Positions 19,766 through 29,018 of a stretch of 64,000 nt of DNA are shown here, piece after piece. Below the pieces are notes generated by a model. The model saw nothing but the letters and a program-made list of their open reading frames with translations, ran no database searches and was not told where the DNA came from. Location of the stretch: positions 62,001-126,000 of the forward strand of contig NZ_FONX01000009.1 of NCBI RefSeq assembly GCF_900113035.1, given 5' to 3'. Within the stretch, counting starts at the first letter, position 1, and each line of letters opens with the position of its first letter. Source of the DNA: Paracidovorax wautersii. GTDB lineage: Bacteria > Pseudomonadota > Gammaproteobacteria > Burkholderiales > Burkholderiaceae_C. The position numbers were made by a program, and so were the translations under genes.

Positions 19766-20647
19766 TCACTTCGAGGCCAGCTTGCGTTTGATCTGGGGGA
19801 TCACCAGGGCGATCGTCACCAGCACGGCCGTGACCAGGTTCAGGTCTTGCGCCTTCAGGCCGATGAAGTCGCTGTTGAGCGCCAGCGCGATGAAGAAGCG
19901 ATAGACGATAGCGCCGATGATGACGGCGAGCGTCGCCCACACCAGCCGGCGCGAGGGCAGGATGCTCTCGCCCACGATCACGGCGGCCAGGCCGATCACG
20001 ATGGTGCCGATGCCCATGGAGATGTCCGCGCCGCCCTGCGTCTGCGCGAAGAGCGCGCCGGCCAGGGCCACCAGCGCGTTCGACACGGCCATGCCCAGCA
20101 GCACCATGGCGCCGGTGTTCACGCCCTGGGCGCGGGCCATGCGGGCGTTGGAGCCGGTGGCGCGGATGGCCAGGCCCCGCTCGGTGGCGAAGAACCAGTC
20201 CATGGCGAGCTTGGCGACGATGACGATCACCAGCAGCAGGGCGGGGCGGGCGACGTAGTCGGCCATGCCTTCGGGCTGCAGCAGGGTGAAGAGCGTCGGG
20301 TCGTTGATGAGCGGCACGTTGGGACCGCCCATGATGCGCAGGTTGATCGAATACAGCGCGATCATCATCAGGATGCTGGCCAGCAGATCCATGATCTTGA
20401 GCTTGACGTTGAGCCAGCCGGTGATGAGGCCCGCGCCCGCGCCCGCCGCCGTGGCCGCGAGCGTGGCGACGTAGGGGTTGGTGCCCGTGGAGATGAGCAC
20501 CGCGCAGACCGCACCGCCCAGCGGGAAGCTGCCGTCCACCGTCAGGTCGGGAAAGCGCAGCAGCCGGAACGAGATGAAGACGCCCAGCGCGACCAGGCTG
20601 AAGATCAGCCCGATCTCGACGGCGCCGAGCAGGGAGAAGAGGGACAT
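19766..20647 (-). CDS. ABC transporter permease (TrpY-like)
   Basis: 293-aa integral membrane protein with about eight hydrophobic helices, of the BPD-type permease family related to branched-chain amino acid permeases (LivH/LivM-like core). The N-terminal motif ISFRLLRFPDLTVDGSFPLGGAV and GWLNVKLKIMDLLASILMM are characteristic of TrpY/ABC_sub_bind-associated permeases. It is encoded between the substrate-binding protein (91 bp upstream) and the ATPase, forming one importer operon. The substrate is uncertain: tryptophan, or another small aromatic or nucleoside-like molecule. Confidence 0.9.
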   Translation of the reverse strand: MSLFSLLGAVEIGLIFSLVALGVFISFRLLRFPDLTVDGSFPLGGAVCAVLISTGTNPYVATLAATAAGAGAGLITGWLNVKLKIMDLLASILMMIALYSINLRIMGGPNVPLINDPTLFTLLQPEGMADYVARPALLLVIVIVAKLAMDWFFATERGLAIRATGSNARMARAQGVNTGAMVLLGMAVSNALVALAGALFAQTQGGADISMGIGTIVIGLAAVIVGESILPSRRLVWATLAVIIGAIVYRFFIALALNSDFIGLKAQDLNLVTAVLVTIALVIPQIKRKLASK

Positions 20648-20738
20648 GGCAGAGGGCCTTGCAAAAGCAAAGCAGGAGCCGAAGCTCCTGCGGTCATGGG
20701 GGTGCTTGCGGCACGCGCCGCAAGCGCAGCCGTGAACC

Positions 20739-21707
20739 TTACTTCACGATATGGGCGGCGGACTTGATGAACGCGTCGGAGAGCTTCACGCCCTGCTTTT
20801 CGGCGGCGCCGGGGTTCACCGTCAGCTCCAGCTTGGTGCTGATCTCGGGCTTGATGTCGCCGGGTTTTTCGCCCTTGAGCACGCGCACCACCATGCGGCC
20901 GGTCTGCTCGCCCAGGTCGCGGTAGTTGATGCCGAACGAAGCGATGGCGCCGCGCTTGACGCTGTCGGCATCGGCGGCGATCAGGGGCAGCTTGGCTTCC
21001 TGGCCGACCTTGACCAGCGATTCATAGGCCGAGACCACGTTGTTGTCGGTGCTGGTGTAGATCACGTCGGCCTTGCCGATCAGGCTGCGCGCGGCGCTGC
21101 CCACATCGACGGAGCGGGGCGCGGCGGCCTCGACCAGGGTCATGCCCATCTTGGGCAGCAGGGCCTTGAGTTCCTTGACCACCACGGCGGAGTTGGCCTC
21201 GCCGGGGTTGTAGACCACGCCCACGCGCTTGGCATTGGGCACGACCTGCTTGACCAGTTCCATCTGCTTGTCCAGCGCCAGCAGGTCGGACACGCCCGTC
21301 ACATTGGTCTTGCTGGGCTCCCAGTCCTTGACCAGCTTGGCGGCGACCGGGTCGGTCACGGCCGAGAAGATCACCGGCACCGTCCTGGTGGCGGCGACCA
21401 CGGCCTGGGCCGAGGGCGTGGCGATGGCGACGATGGCGTCGGGCTGGTCGCCCACGAACTTGCGGGCGATCTGCGCGGCCGTGCCGGTGTTGCCCTGGGC
21501 GCTCTGGTACTGCCACTTGAGCGTCTTGCCCTCTTCGTAGCCGGCGGCGGCCAGGCTGGCCTTCACGCCGTCGCGGATGGCGTCCAGCGCGGGGTGTTCG
21601 ACGATGGCCGTCACGGCCACGGACTTCTGCTGGGCCTGCGCCAGCGGAGCGGCGGCCGCCAGGGCCAGGGCGATGGCGCCGAGGGGCGCCCAGGACGATT
21701 GCTTCAT
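20739..21707 (-). CDS. ABC transporter substrate-binding protein (TrpX/ABC_sub_bind family)
   Basis: 322-aa periplasmic protein with a signal peptide (MKQSSWAPLGAIALALAAAA..AQAQ). The mature part belongs to the PF04392 family: VAVTAIVEHPALDAIRDGVKASL, PDAIVAIATPSAQAV, VPVIFSAVTDPVAAKLV, NVTGVSDLLALDKQMEL and ADVIYTSTDNNVVSAYESLV. It captures the ligand for the permease and ATPase encoded downstream. The characteristic 'VEHPALD' and 'SDNTV/TDNNV' segments are those of the TrpX group. It is the first gene of the operon, and a dispersed repeat lies just upstream. Confidence 0.92.
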   Translation of the reverse strand: MKQSSWAPLGAIALALAAAAPLAQAQQKSVAVTAIVEHPALDAIRDGVKASLAAAGYEEGKTLKWQYQSAQGNTGTAAQIARKFVGDQPDAIVAIATPSAQAVVAATRTVPVIFSAVTDPVAAKLVKDWEPSKTNVTGVSDLLALDKQMELVKQVVPNAKRVGVVYNPGEANSAVVVKELKALLPKMGMTLVEAAAPRSVDVGSAARSLIGKADVIYTSTDNNVVSAYESLVKVGQEAKLPLIAADADSVKRGAIASFGINYRDLGEQTGRMVVRVLKGEKPGDIKPEISTKLELTVNPGAAEKQGVKLSDAFIKSAAHIVK

Positions 21708-21760
21708 GGTGTCTGTCTGCTTTCGGGGTCAGGGGAGAAGCGCCGTGCTTCCATGGCAAA

Positions 21761-21815
21761 AGAGGCCGCCAGCGCAGGTGTTACCTGCGCCAGCAGCTAT
21801 CTTTTCAGTAGCGTT
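21761..21815 (+). repeat. Dispersed repeat, copy 3
   Basis: GAGGCCGCCAGCGCAGGTG...CAGCAGCTATCTTTTCAGTAGCG. Matches the general pattern of copies 1 and 4-6. Lies between the ETF-QO stop and the trpX-like start. Confidence 0.5.
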
Positions 21816-21836
21816 GCGGCAGGGGCTATTGTCGCC

Positions 21837-23543
21837 TTACATGCCGGAGTAGTTCGGGCCGCCGCCGCCTTCAGGGGTGACCCAGACGATGTTCTGCGTC
21901 GGGTCCTTGATGTCGCAGGTCTTGCAGTGCACGCAGTTCTGCGCGTTGATCTGCAGGCGCTGGGCCGTGCCGCCCTGGGCTTCGTCGGGCACGAATTCAT
22001 ACACGCCCGCCGGGCAGTAGCGGGCCTCGGGGCCGGCGTACTTGGCGAGGTTGATGTCCACCGGCACGCTGGCGTCCTTGAGCGTCAGGTGGGCGGGCTG
22101 GTTCTCGGCGTGGTTGGTGTTGCTGATGAACACGCTGGAGAGCCGGTCGAAGGTGAGCTTGCCGTCGGGCTTGGGATAGACGATGGGCTTGCACTCGGCC
22201 GCGGGCTTCAGGTAGGCGTGGTCGGGCTTGTCGCGGTGCAGCGTCCAGGGGATGTTGCCCTTGAGCACGAACTGCTCGATGCCGTTCATCAGCGTGGCCG
22301 TGACCAGGCCCTTCTTGAACCAGGCCTTGAAGTTGCGCGCCTTGTTCAGCTCGGCGTAGAGCCAGCTCTTCTCGAAGGCCTCGGGGTAGGCGCTCAGTTC
22401 GTCGTGCTGGCGGCCGCCCTGGATGGCGTCATACGCGGCCTCGGCGGCCAGCATGCCGGTCTTGATGGCGGCATGGCTGCCCTTGATGCGGCTCACGTTC
22501 AGGAAGCCCGCGTCGCAGCCCACCAGCGCGCCGCCGGGGAACACGAACTTGGGCAGCGACAGCAGGCCGCCGGCCGTGATGGCACGCGCGCCGTAGCCGA
22601 TGCGCTTGGCCGGCTTGATGCCCTGGGCCTCGTCGCCTTCCAGGTAGTAGCGGATGTTGGGGTGGGTCTTCCAGCGCTGGAATTCCTCGAACGGGCTCAG
22701 GTAGGGGTTGGAATAGTCCAGCCCGGTGATGAAGCCCAGCGTGACCTTGTTGTCTTCCGCGTGGTAGAGGAAGGCGCCGCCGTAGGTGTCGGCATCCATC
22801 GGCCAGCCGGCGGTGTGCATCACGAAGCCGGGCTGGTGGCGCTTGGGGTCGATCTCCCAGAGTTCCTTCACGCCGATGCCGTAGGTCTGCGGGTCGCGCC
22901 CTTCGTCGAGCTTGTAGCGGGCGATCAGCTGCTTGCCCAGGTGGCCGCGCGCGCCTTCGGCGAAGATCGTGTACTTGGCGTGCAGCTCCATGCCGAGCTG
23001 GAAGTCGGCGGTGGGCTCGCCGTCCTTGCCCACGCCCATGTTGCCGGTGGCCACGCCCTTGACGGAGCCGTCCTCGTTGTAGAGCACTTCGGCCGCGGGA
23101 AAGCCCGGGAAGATCTCCACGCCCAGCTCTTCGGCCTGCGCGGCCAGCCAGCGCACCACGTTGCCCAGGCTGACGATGTAGTTGCCGTGGTTCTGGAAGC
23201 ACTGCGGCAGCAGGAAGTTGGGCGTGCGCCAGGACGACTTCTCGCCCAGGAAGATCATGGCGTCGTCGGTCACCGGCTGGTTCAGCGGCGCGCCGCGCTC
23301 TTTCCAGTCGGGAATCAGCTCGCTCAGCGCTTTCGGGTCCATGATGGCGCCCGAGAGGATGTGCGCGCCGGGCTCGGAACCTTTTTCCAGCACCACGACC
23401 GACAGCTCCTGCCCCTTTTCGGCGGCCAGCTGCTTCAGGCGAATGGCGGTGGCCAGCCCGCCGGGGCCGCCGCCGACCACGACCACGTCGTATTCCATGG
23501 CTTCGCGCGGGCCGTACGTGCTGAGGATTTCGTCTTTCGTCAT
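21837..23543 (-). CDS. Electron transfer flavoprotein-ubiquinone oxidoreductase
   Basis: 568-aa membrane-associated flavo-iron-sulfur protein that passes electrons from ETF (fed by acyl-CoA dehydrogenases) to ubiquinone. The N-terminal FAD motif is YDVVVVGGGPGGLATAI. The C-terminal [4Fe-4S] segment shows C..CP (ARYCPAGVYEF) and CVHCKTCDIKDPTQNI followed by WVTPEGGGGPNYSGM, the typical end of the family. The ATG at 23541-23543 is chosen; an in-frame extension to 23642 would overlap the divergent promoter. It is divergent from an SDR gene at 23680 with a palindrome between, suggesting joint control in fatty-acid or branched-acid oxidation. Confidence 0.95.
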   Translation of the reverse strand: MTKDEILSTYGPREAMEYDVVVVGGGPGGLATAIRLKQLAAEKGQELSVVVLEKGSEPGAHILSGAIMDPKALSELIPDWKERGAPLNQPVTDDAMIFLGEKSSWRTPNFLLPQCFQNHGNYIVSLGNVVRWLAAQAEELGVEIFPGFPAAEVLYNEDGSVKGVATGNMGVGKDGEPTADFQLGMELHAKYTIFAEGARGHLGKQLIARYKLDEGRDPQTYGIGVKELWEIDPKRHQPGFVMHTAGWPMDADTYGGAFLYHAEDNKVTLGFITGLDYSNPYLSPFEEFQRWKTHPNIRYYLEGDEAQGIKPAKRIGYGARAITAGGLLSLPKFVFPGGALVGCDAGFLNVSRIKGSHAAIKTGMLAAEAAYDAIQGGRQHDELSAYPEAFEKSWLYAELNKARNFKAWFKKGLVTATLMNGIEQFVLKGNIPWTLHRDKPDHAYLKPAAECKPIVYPKPDGKLTFDRLSSVFISNTNHAENQPAHLTLKDASVPVDINLAKYAGPEARYCPAGVYEFVPDEAQGGTAQRLQINAQNCVHCKTCDIKDPTQNIVWVTPEGGGGPNYSGM

Positions 23544-23644
23544 GGGTTGTCTCTTGGTGATTTGATAATCGTCGAGGGGCAGCGAGGGTTCATCCAGGCC
23601 GTGCCTGGATCTGCGCTGATTGTATGCATTGAAGCGTAACAATC

Positions 23645-23656
23645 GAACGATCGTTC
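23645..23656. promoter_or_regulatory. 12-bp palindrome between divergent genes (putative operator)
   Basis: Perfect palindrome GAACGATCGTTC located between the ETF-QO and SDR starts, 24 bp from the SDR ATG. Form and position suit a TetR-type repressor site; the regulator is not identified. Confidence 0.5.
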
Positions 23657-23679
23657 TTTTTTCGAGGGAGATACCGACA

Positions 23680-24462
23680 ATGGCTTACAGCATCGACCTG
23701 TCCGGCCGCGTGGCCCTGGTGACCGGCGCATCCAGCGGCCTGGGGGCGCAGGCCGCGCGCACCCTGGCCCGCGCGGGCGCCGGCGTGGTGCTGGCCAGCC
23801 GGGATCTGGAGAAATTGAAGGAACTGCGCGCCCGCATCGAGGGCGAGGGCGGCGACGCGCACGTGGTGGCGCTCGACGTGACCGACCACGACTCCATCCG
23901 CGCCGCCGTGGCCCATGCCGAGACCGAGATGGGCTCCATCGACATCCTGGTCAACAACTCGGGCGTCTCCACCTCGCAGCGCATCGAGGACGTGACGCCC
24001 GAGGATTTCGACTACGTCTTCGCCACCAACGCGCGCGGCGCCTTCTTCGTCGCTCAGGAGGTGGGCCGCCGCATGCTGGCGCGCTCGCGCGGGGCGGCGC
24101 CGGGCAGCTTCACGGGCGGGCGCATCATCAACATCGCCTCCATGGCCGGGCTCAAGGTGATTCCGCAGATCGGCGCCTACAGCATGAGCAAGGCCGCCGT
24201 GCTGCACATGACGCGTGCCATGGCGCTCGAATGGGGCCGCTACGGCATCAACGTGAACGCCATCTGCCCCGGCTACATCGCCACCGACCTGAACCAGCAC
24301 CATTGGCAGACCGACCAGGGCCGCAAGCTGGTGGACATGCTGCCGCGCAAGCGCCTGGGCGAGCCGCACGACCTGGACGCGCTGATCGTCATGCTGGCCA
24401 GCGACCAGAGCCATTTCGTCAACGGCGCGGTCATCGCGGCCGACGACGGCTTCGCGCTCTGA
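23680..24462 (+). CDS. SDR-family NAD(P)-dependent oxidoreductase
   Basis: 260-aa classical short-chain dehydrogenase/reductase. Rossmann motif TGASSGLG (17-24), NNSG (about 92-95), catalytic Ser in IASMAGL, the YSMSKAA active-site Tyr and Lys (about 172-178), and NAICPGYI after it. An acyl-CoA/3-hydroxyacyl-CoA dehydrogenase role is suggested by divergence from ETF-QO and by general similarity to FabG-like and 3-hydroxyacyl-CoA enzymes, but the substrate is not provable here. The ATG at 23680 is preceded by a GAGGGAG ribosome-binding site; the longer frame from 23620 crosses the promoter region. Confidence 0.9.
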   Translation: MAYSIDLSGRVALVTGASSGLGAQAARTLARAGAGVVLASRDLEKLKELRARIEGEGGDAHVVALDVTDHDSIRAAVAHAETEMGSIDILVNNSGVSTSQRIEDVTPEDFDYVFATNARGAFFVAQEVGRRMLARSRGAAPGSFTGGRIINIASMAGLKVIPQIGAYSMSKAAVLHMTRAMALEWGRYGINVNAICPGYIATDLNQHHWQTDQGRKLVDMLPRKRLGEPHDLDALIVMLASDQSHFVNGAVIAADDGFAL

Positions 24463-24469
24463 CTGGCCG

Positions 24470-25363
24470 ATGTTCGCAGGCATTCTGGCGGGGCTCGCCG
24501 CGGGCGCGCTCTGGGGGCTGGTGTTCGTCGCGCCGCACATGGTGCGCGGTTTTTCCTCCATCGATCTGGCGGCCGGCCGCTTCGTGGCCTATGGCGCCAC
24601 GGCGCTGGGCATGCTGCTCTGGGGGCTGCGCGGCACGCCGCTGCGGCCCACGCTGCGGCAGGCGGGCGCGGCGCTCTGGCTGTCGGTGCTGGGCTTCACG
24701 GGCTACTACCTGCTGCTGGCGCTGGCCATCCGGCATGCGGGCACGGCGATGCCGGCGCTCATCATCGGCACCATTCCGCTCTGGGTGATGCTGCTGGGCA
24801 AGCCGCAGGGGCTGCGCTGGCGCGCCTTGCTGCCCGGCCTGCTGCTGACGGTGGCGGGCCTGGCGTTGATGTCCGAGGTGCCGCAGGCCGGCGGCGGCGA
24901 GGCGGCGGCCGCGTACGGGCAGGGCGTGTTGCTGGCGCTGGTGGCGCTGGTGTGCTGGACGGCGTTCGCGCTGCTGAACGCGGCCTGGCTCAAGCGCCAT
25001 ACGGAAGTGAGCGCATCCGACTGGGCCAACTGGCTGGGCATCGCCACGGGCGTAGGCGGGCTGCTGCTGTGGCTGGCGCTGGGCAGCCCGCTGCATGAAC
25101 TGGCGCAGCGGCCGGGCTTCGGCGGCTTCGTGCTGGTCTGCGCGGCGATCGGCATCGGCTCCAGCTGGCTCGCGACCATTCTCTGGAGCATCGCCAGTCA
25201 GCGCCTGTCGGCCAGCCTCTGCGGCCAGCTGATCGTGAGCGAGACGCTGTTCGCGCTGCTCTATTCCTTCGCCTGGGAGGGCAGCTGGCCCACGGCGACG
25301 CAGTGGGCGGCCAGCGTGCTCTTCACGTTGGGCATTCTGGCTTCCATCAAGGCGCACCGCTGA
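24470..25363 (+). CDS. DMT-superfamily permease (EamA-like)
   Basis: 297-aa protein with about ten hydrophobic helices in two repeated halves, the drug/metabolite transporter (EamA) layout. It starts MFAGILAGLAAGALWGLVFV with the conserved 'G...W' first helix. Typical segments are FVAYGATALGMLLWGL, PALIIGTIPLWVMLLG and SASLCGQLIVSETLFALLY. It probably exports a small metabolite or amino-acid-like compound; no ligand can be inferred. It begins 7 bp after the SDR stop, so the two genes are likely cotranscribed. Confidence 0.88.
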   Translation: MFAGILAGLAAGALWGLVFVAPHMVRGFSSIDLAAGRFVAYGATALGMLLWGLRGTPLRPTLRQAGAALWLSVLGFTGYYLLLALAIRHAGTAMPALIIGTIPLWVMLLGKPQGLRWRALLPGLLLTVAGLALMSEVPQAGGGEAAAAYGQGVLLALVALVCWTAFALLNAAWLKRHTEVSASDWANWLGIATGVGGLLLWLALGSPLHELAQRPGFGGFVLVCAAIGIGSSWLATILWSIASQRLSASLCGQLIVSETLFALLYSFAWEGSWPTATQWAASVLFTLGILASIKAHR

Positions 25364-25432
25364 CCGTTGGCCATTGGCCATTGGCCTCTCCTGCGGTGGC
25401 GGCTGCGGCGCGCTGCTGCTGTTGCCGCGGCT

Positions 25433-26347
25433 TCAGCGAACGACCCGGAACCGCCCGGCGTGCGCGGCCAGCCAGTCCTGCGCCAGTTCGGCCGCGCCCG
25501 GCGACTGGGTTTCGTGGTCGGGATGGAAGTCGCGCCGCAGGTAGCGCAGCAGCGCGGGCAGGGTGCGCCAGACCAGCCCGTCGCGGCCCCAGAACAGGTC
25601 CAGCGCCTGCAGCCAGGTCGAGGGCCGCCAGAGCGTGCCGTCGTGGTGCAGGTTCAGCACCGTCTGGCGCATCGAATCGCGGGCGAAGTTCAGGCACACG
25701 AGGAGGAACCAGCGCACCCGCCAGCGGTAGTCGCCGCCCGCGGCCTGGTAGAGCGCGAAGGCCACCGAGCGGTGCTCGGTCTCCTCGGCGGCATGCCAGC
25801 GCCAGAGCAGCTGCATCTCGGGCTCGGCGCCTTCCAGCCAGCGGCCGTGGCGCAGCGTGCCGTCGGCCAGCAGTGCGGTGAAATGCTCGTAGGCGCAGGT
25901 GGCGGCCAGCGCATGCAGCGGGTGCGGGGCCTTCTTCTGCAGCAGGGCGATGCGGTCCCGCGCCCAGTGCTGCCAGCGGTTGACCAGACCCTGTTTTTCC
26001 AGCTGCGCGTTGTAGAGGCCGTGGATGTGGCGGTGCGTGGCCTCCTGCCCGACGAAGCCGCGCATCTGCTCGTGCAATTCCTCGCGCAGCGCGGCGTGCT
26101 CGGGGCCTTGCGGCAGCAGCGGCATGGCGTTGCGCACCGAGTCGATGAAGAACTGCTCGCCCACCGGAAAGCTCATCGACAGCGCGTTGAAGAACTGCGT
26201 GTGGAAGGCCTTGCCGCTGTGCCAGTGGCGGCCGAAGCCGTTTTCGAGGTGCACGGCCAGCTTGCGGATGGGCAGCGGGCTGGCGCGGCGGGCGTCGGCC
26301 TCGGTGTCTTGATCGGCGTGGCGGGCGGTTGCGGTGCTTGCGTTCAT
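25433..26347 (-). CDS. Metal-dependent hydrolase (PF10118/COG3687)
   Basis: 304-aa protein of the 'predicted metal-dependent hydrolase' family. Several conserved His/Glu motifs suggest a di-iron ferritin-like or metal-binding core: EATHRHIHGLYN (about 107-118), YEHFTALLAD and WHAAEETEHRSVAFALY. Function unproven; members are often near TetR regulators and lipid or hydrocarbon genes. The ATG at 26345-26347 opens the domain-containing region; the same frame extends much further upstream but only through antisense of the TetR gene. It is divergent from that TetR gene, which is the likely regulator. Confidence 0.85.
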   Translation of the reverse strand: MNASTATARHADQDTEADARRASPLPIRKLAVHLENGFGRHWHSGKAFHTQFFNALSMSFPVGEQFFIDSVRNAMPLLPQGPEHAALREELHEQMRGFVGQEATHRHIHGLYNAQLEKQGLVNRWQHWARDRIALLQKKAPHPLHALAATCAYEHFTALLADGTLRHGRWLEGAEPEMQLLWRWHAAEETEHRSVAFALYQAAGGDYRWRVRWFLLVCLNFARDSMRQTVLNLHHDGTLWRPSTWLQALDLFWGRDGLVWRTLPALLRYLRRDFHPDHETQSPGAAELAQDWLAAHAGRFRVVR

Positions 26348-26464
26348 GGCGGTCTCTTGGTTCGGGCCGGCGCCGTCTTGCGGCTTGGTCCGTTTATGAG
26401 CATTATTCAGATTTGCGGCGCCGCCCGCTACTCGCCTAAAGCTCATGTTTTCAGAGGCCCGCCC

Positions 26465-27142
26465 ATGAAGAAGACCGACGCCCCCAAACCCAGGCCCGCC
26501 CTGCGCCGCCAGCCCACGCAGGAGCGTGCGCTGCAGACCATCGAGACGATTTTCGGCGCCACTGCTCAGATCGTGGAGCAGCAGGGCGAGGCCGCCGTGA
26601 CCACCAACCGCATCGCCGAGGTGGCCGGCTTTTCCATCGGCACGCTCTACCAGTACTTCCCGTCGAAGGAAGCCATCCTGCTGGCCATGGTGGAGCGCGA
26701 GCGCAACCGCGTGCAGCAGGAGATCCAGCAGCTGCTGGATGCGGCCGTGGCCGAGCGGCGCGAGGTGCGTGCCGTGCTGCGCGAGATGGTGGGCCTGCTG
26801 GTGTCCGCCTTCGGCACCGGGCGTTCGCTGGCCGGGCGGCAGATGGTGCGCCTGGGCTGGCGCATCGACCACCATGACCGCATCACGGCCGCGCTGCGCG
26901 AAGGGGCCGAGCGCAACGCGCTGGCGCTGTCGCGGCTGGTGGAGGAGGGCGGCAACGCCTCGGTGCGACTGCCCACGCCGGCCATGATGTTCGTGGCCAC
27001 GCGCGCGGTGATGGGCGCCATCCGCAGCGCCGCGCTGGAGAATTCGCCGCTCCTGGGCACGCCGGTGTTCGAGGAGGAACTGGTACGCATGGTCTGGGGC
27101 CTGCTGCGCGCCGATGGCGATGCGCCCCAGGCTGCGGCTTGA
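26465..27142 (+). CDS. TetR-family transcriptional regulator
   Basis: 225-aa regulator with an N-terminal TetR HTH (about 20-65): RALQTIETIFGATAQIVEQQ, VTTNRIAEVAGFSIGTLYQYFPSKEAIL. The C-terminal ligand-binding part is helical. It is transcribed away from the metal-dependent hydrolase gene across a 117-bp AT-richer intergenic region with possible half-sites (TGAGC/GCTCA), so it likely represses itself and that gene. The effector is unknown but probably hydrophobic, by analogy with neighbours of this type. Confidence 0.92.
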   Translation: MKKTDAPKPRPALRRQPTQERALQTIETIFGATAQIVEQQGEAAVTTNRIAEVAGFSIGTLYQYFPSKEAILLAMVERERNRVQQEIQQLLDAAVAERREVRAVLREMVGLLVSAFGTGRSLAGRQMVRLGWRIDHHDRITAALREGAERNALALSRLVEEGGNASVRLPTPAMMFVATRAVMGAIRSAALENSPLLGTPVFEEELVRMVWGLLRADGDAPQAAA

Positions 27143-27151
27143 TAGGGCATG

Positions 27152-27209
27152 GAAATGGGCCGCAGCCCAGGCCAATCAAGCGCCATTCGCTATTCAAACC
27201 ATAGCGTAT
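27152..27209 (+). repeat. Dispersed repeat, copy 4
   Basis: GAAATGGGCCGCAGCCCAGG..AATCAAGCGCC-TTCGCTATTCAAACCATAGCG, sitting between the convergent tetR and garD genes. Confidence 0.55.
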
Positions 27210-27228
27210 TGACTGAAATCAGCTGATT

Positions 27229-28803
27229 TCAGGTCACCGGCGCCGGGTTGAACAGCACCAGCTGGTTGGCCAGCTTCCAGTGCTCGGCCCAGGTCTTGCG
27301 GCGCCCGCTGGCCACGTCCAGCATCAGGCGGAACATCTCCCAGCCCAGCTCCTCGATGGTGGCTTCGCCGTCGGCGATGCGGCCGGCGTTCACGTCCATC
27401 AGGTCGTGCCAGCGCCGCGCCAGGTCGCTGCGCGTGGCGACCTTGATGACCGGCACCTCGGCCAGGCCGTAGGGCGTGCCCCGGCCGGTGGTGAAGACAT
27501 GCAGGTTCATGCCGGCCGCCAGCTGCAGCGTGCCGCAGATGAAGTCGCTGGCCGGCGTGGCGGCGTAGAGCAGGCCCTTGCCCCGCGCCTTCTCGCCCGG
27601 CGCCACCACGCCGCTGATGGGCGCGCTGCCGCTCTTGACGATAGAGCCCATGGCCTTCTCGACGATGTTCGAGAGGCCGCCCTTCTTGTTGCCCGGCGTG
27701 GTGTTGGCGCTGCGGTCCACCCGGCCCTGGCTGAGGTAGGCGTCGTACCAGGCCATCTCGCGGATCATGGCCTGAGCCACCTCGGGCGTGGCCGCGCGCG
27801 CGGTGAGCTGGTCGATGCCGTCGCGCACCTCGGTCACCTCGCTGAACATCACCGTGGCGCCGGCGCGCACCAGCAGGTCGGTGCAAAAGCCCACGGCCGG
27901 GTTGGCGGTGACGCCGCTGAAGGCATCGCTGCCGCCGCACTGCACGCCCACCACCAGCTCGCTGGCGGGCACGGTCTCGCGGCGGCGGCGGTTCAGGCGC
28001 TCCAGGTGCGCCTCGGCCTGGCGCATCACCGACTCGACCATGGACATGAAGCCCACATGGGCCTCGTCCTGCAGGCAGACCACGTCGAGCGGGCTCTCTT
28101 CGAGCGTGCGCTCGTCCACCAGCGGGATGGCGCCGGGCGGCAGCAGGCGTTCGGGCTGGAGCTTCTCGCAGCCCAGGCTGACGACCATCACCTCGCCGCC
28201 GAAGTTGGGGTTGAGGCTGATGTTGCGCAGCGTGCGGATGGGGATCACCGCGTCGGGCGCGTCGATGGCCACGCCGCAGCCGTAGCTGTGGGCCAGGGCC
28301 ACCACGTCATCGACGTGCGGGTATTGGGGCAGCAGCTCGGCCTTGATGCGCTTGACGGCGAACTCCGTCACGCCGGCCACGCACTGCACCGTCTCGGTGA
28401 TGGCGAGGATGTTGCGCGTGCCCACCGAGCCGTCGGCATTGCGGTAGCCCTCGAAGGTGTAGCCCTTGAGCGGCTCCGGCACGGGCGGCCGGACGGTGGC
28501 GATGGGCAGGCCTTCGAGCGAGCGCGCATCGGGCATGTGCAGCAGCTTTTCATGCACCCAGCTGCCAGCGGCGATGGGCTGCACGGCATAGCCGATGGGC
28601 ACGTTGTAGCGCCGCACCGCGCCGCCCGCGGGAATGTCTTCCAGCGCCACCTTGTGGGCCTGGGGCACGTGGTCCCGCAGCACCGGGCCGCCGGGCAGGG
28701 CGGTGCCGGCAGGCAGGCCGCCGTCGTTGGCGACGATGGCGACGTTGTCGGCCGCGTGCATCTTGATGTGCAGCGGGGGGCGGGCGGGCGTGGAGGCGTT
28801 CAT
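27229..28803 (-). CDS. garD: Galactarate dehydratase
   Basis: 524-aa enzyme of the UxaA/GarD family, which dehydrates D-galactarate to 5-dehydro-4-deoxy-D-glucarate. It has the N-terminal SAF-like region (residues 10-90: [14 protein letters not shown]...[18 protein letters not shown]), the [16 protein letters not shown] motif and the catalytic-domain segments [34 protein letters not shown] and [14 protein letters not shown]. Altronate dehydratase (UxaA) is close, but this length and the Arg/His pattern favour galactarate dehydratase. The start is the ATG at 28801-28803. It is divergent from a LacI-family regulator with a 16-bp operator between them. Confidence 0.88.
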   Translation of the reverse strand: MNASTPARPPLHIKMHAADNVAIVANDGGLPAGTALPGGPVLRDHVPQAHKVALEDIPAGGAVRRYNVPIGYAVQPIAAGSWVHEKLLHMPDARSLEGLPIATVRPPVPEPLKGYTFEGYRNADGSVGTRNILAITETVQCVAGVTEFAVKRIKAELLPQYPHVDDVVALAHSYGCGVAIDAPDAVIPIRTLRNISLNPNFGGEVMVVSLGCEKLQPERLLPPGAIPLVDERTLEESPLDVVCLQDEAHVGFMSMVESVMRQAEAHLERLNRRRRETVPASELVVGVQCGGSDAFSGVTANPAVGFCTDLLVRAGATVMFSEVTEVRDGIDQLTARAATPEVAQAMIREMAWYDAYLSQGRVDRSANTTPGNKKGGLSNIVEKAMGSIVKSGSAPISGVVAPGEKARGKGLLYAATPASDFICGTLQLAAGMNLHVFTTGRGTPYGLAEVPVIKVATRSDLARRWHDLMDVNAGRIADGEATIEELGWEMFRLMLDVASGRRKTWAEHWKLANQLVLFNPAPVT

Positions 28804-28858
28804 GCGGCGGGGCGAAAGAGGAGGGCGATGGGTGGCCGGGATGGTCTGGCGATGCAAA

Positions 28859-28874
28859 ATGATAACGTTGTCAT
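28859..28874. promoter_or_regulatory. LacI/GntR-type operator in the garD-regulator intergenic region
   Basis: Near-perfect 16-bp palindrome ATGATAACGTTGTCAT with the central AACGTT typical of LacI-family sugar-acid regulators. It lies 56 bp upstream of the garD ATG and 145 bp upstream of the regulator ATG, between the two divergent genes. Confidence 0.7.
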
Positions 28875-29018
28875 CGCCCGCGTGAAGGCCGGGTTTGCCC
28901 TGCAGCCAGGAGGCTGGCAGCGCGGAGCGATCCATCTGCTAACGTCGCTGGCCTTCCATGCCGTTTTGATCCGTTCCTCCCCGATCCGCCCCTATCCGCA
29001 GGCCCGGTGCCTGGCCCC

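Noticed and set aside
20751-23639. 962-codon plus-strand open frame opposite the TrpX-like and ETF-QO genes
   Set aside because: Antisense shadow produced by high GC; Gly/His/Ala/Val-rich with no family motifs, while the opposite strand encodes clear enzymes.
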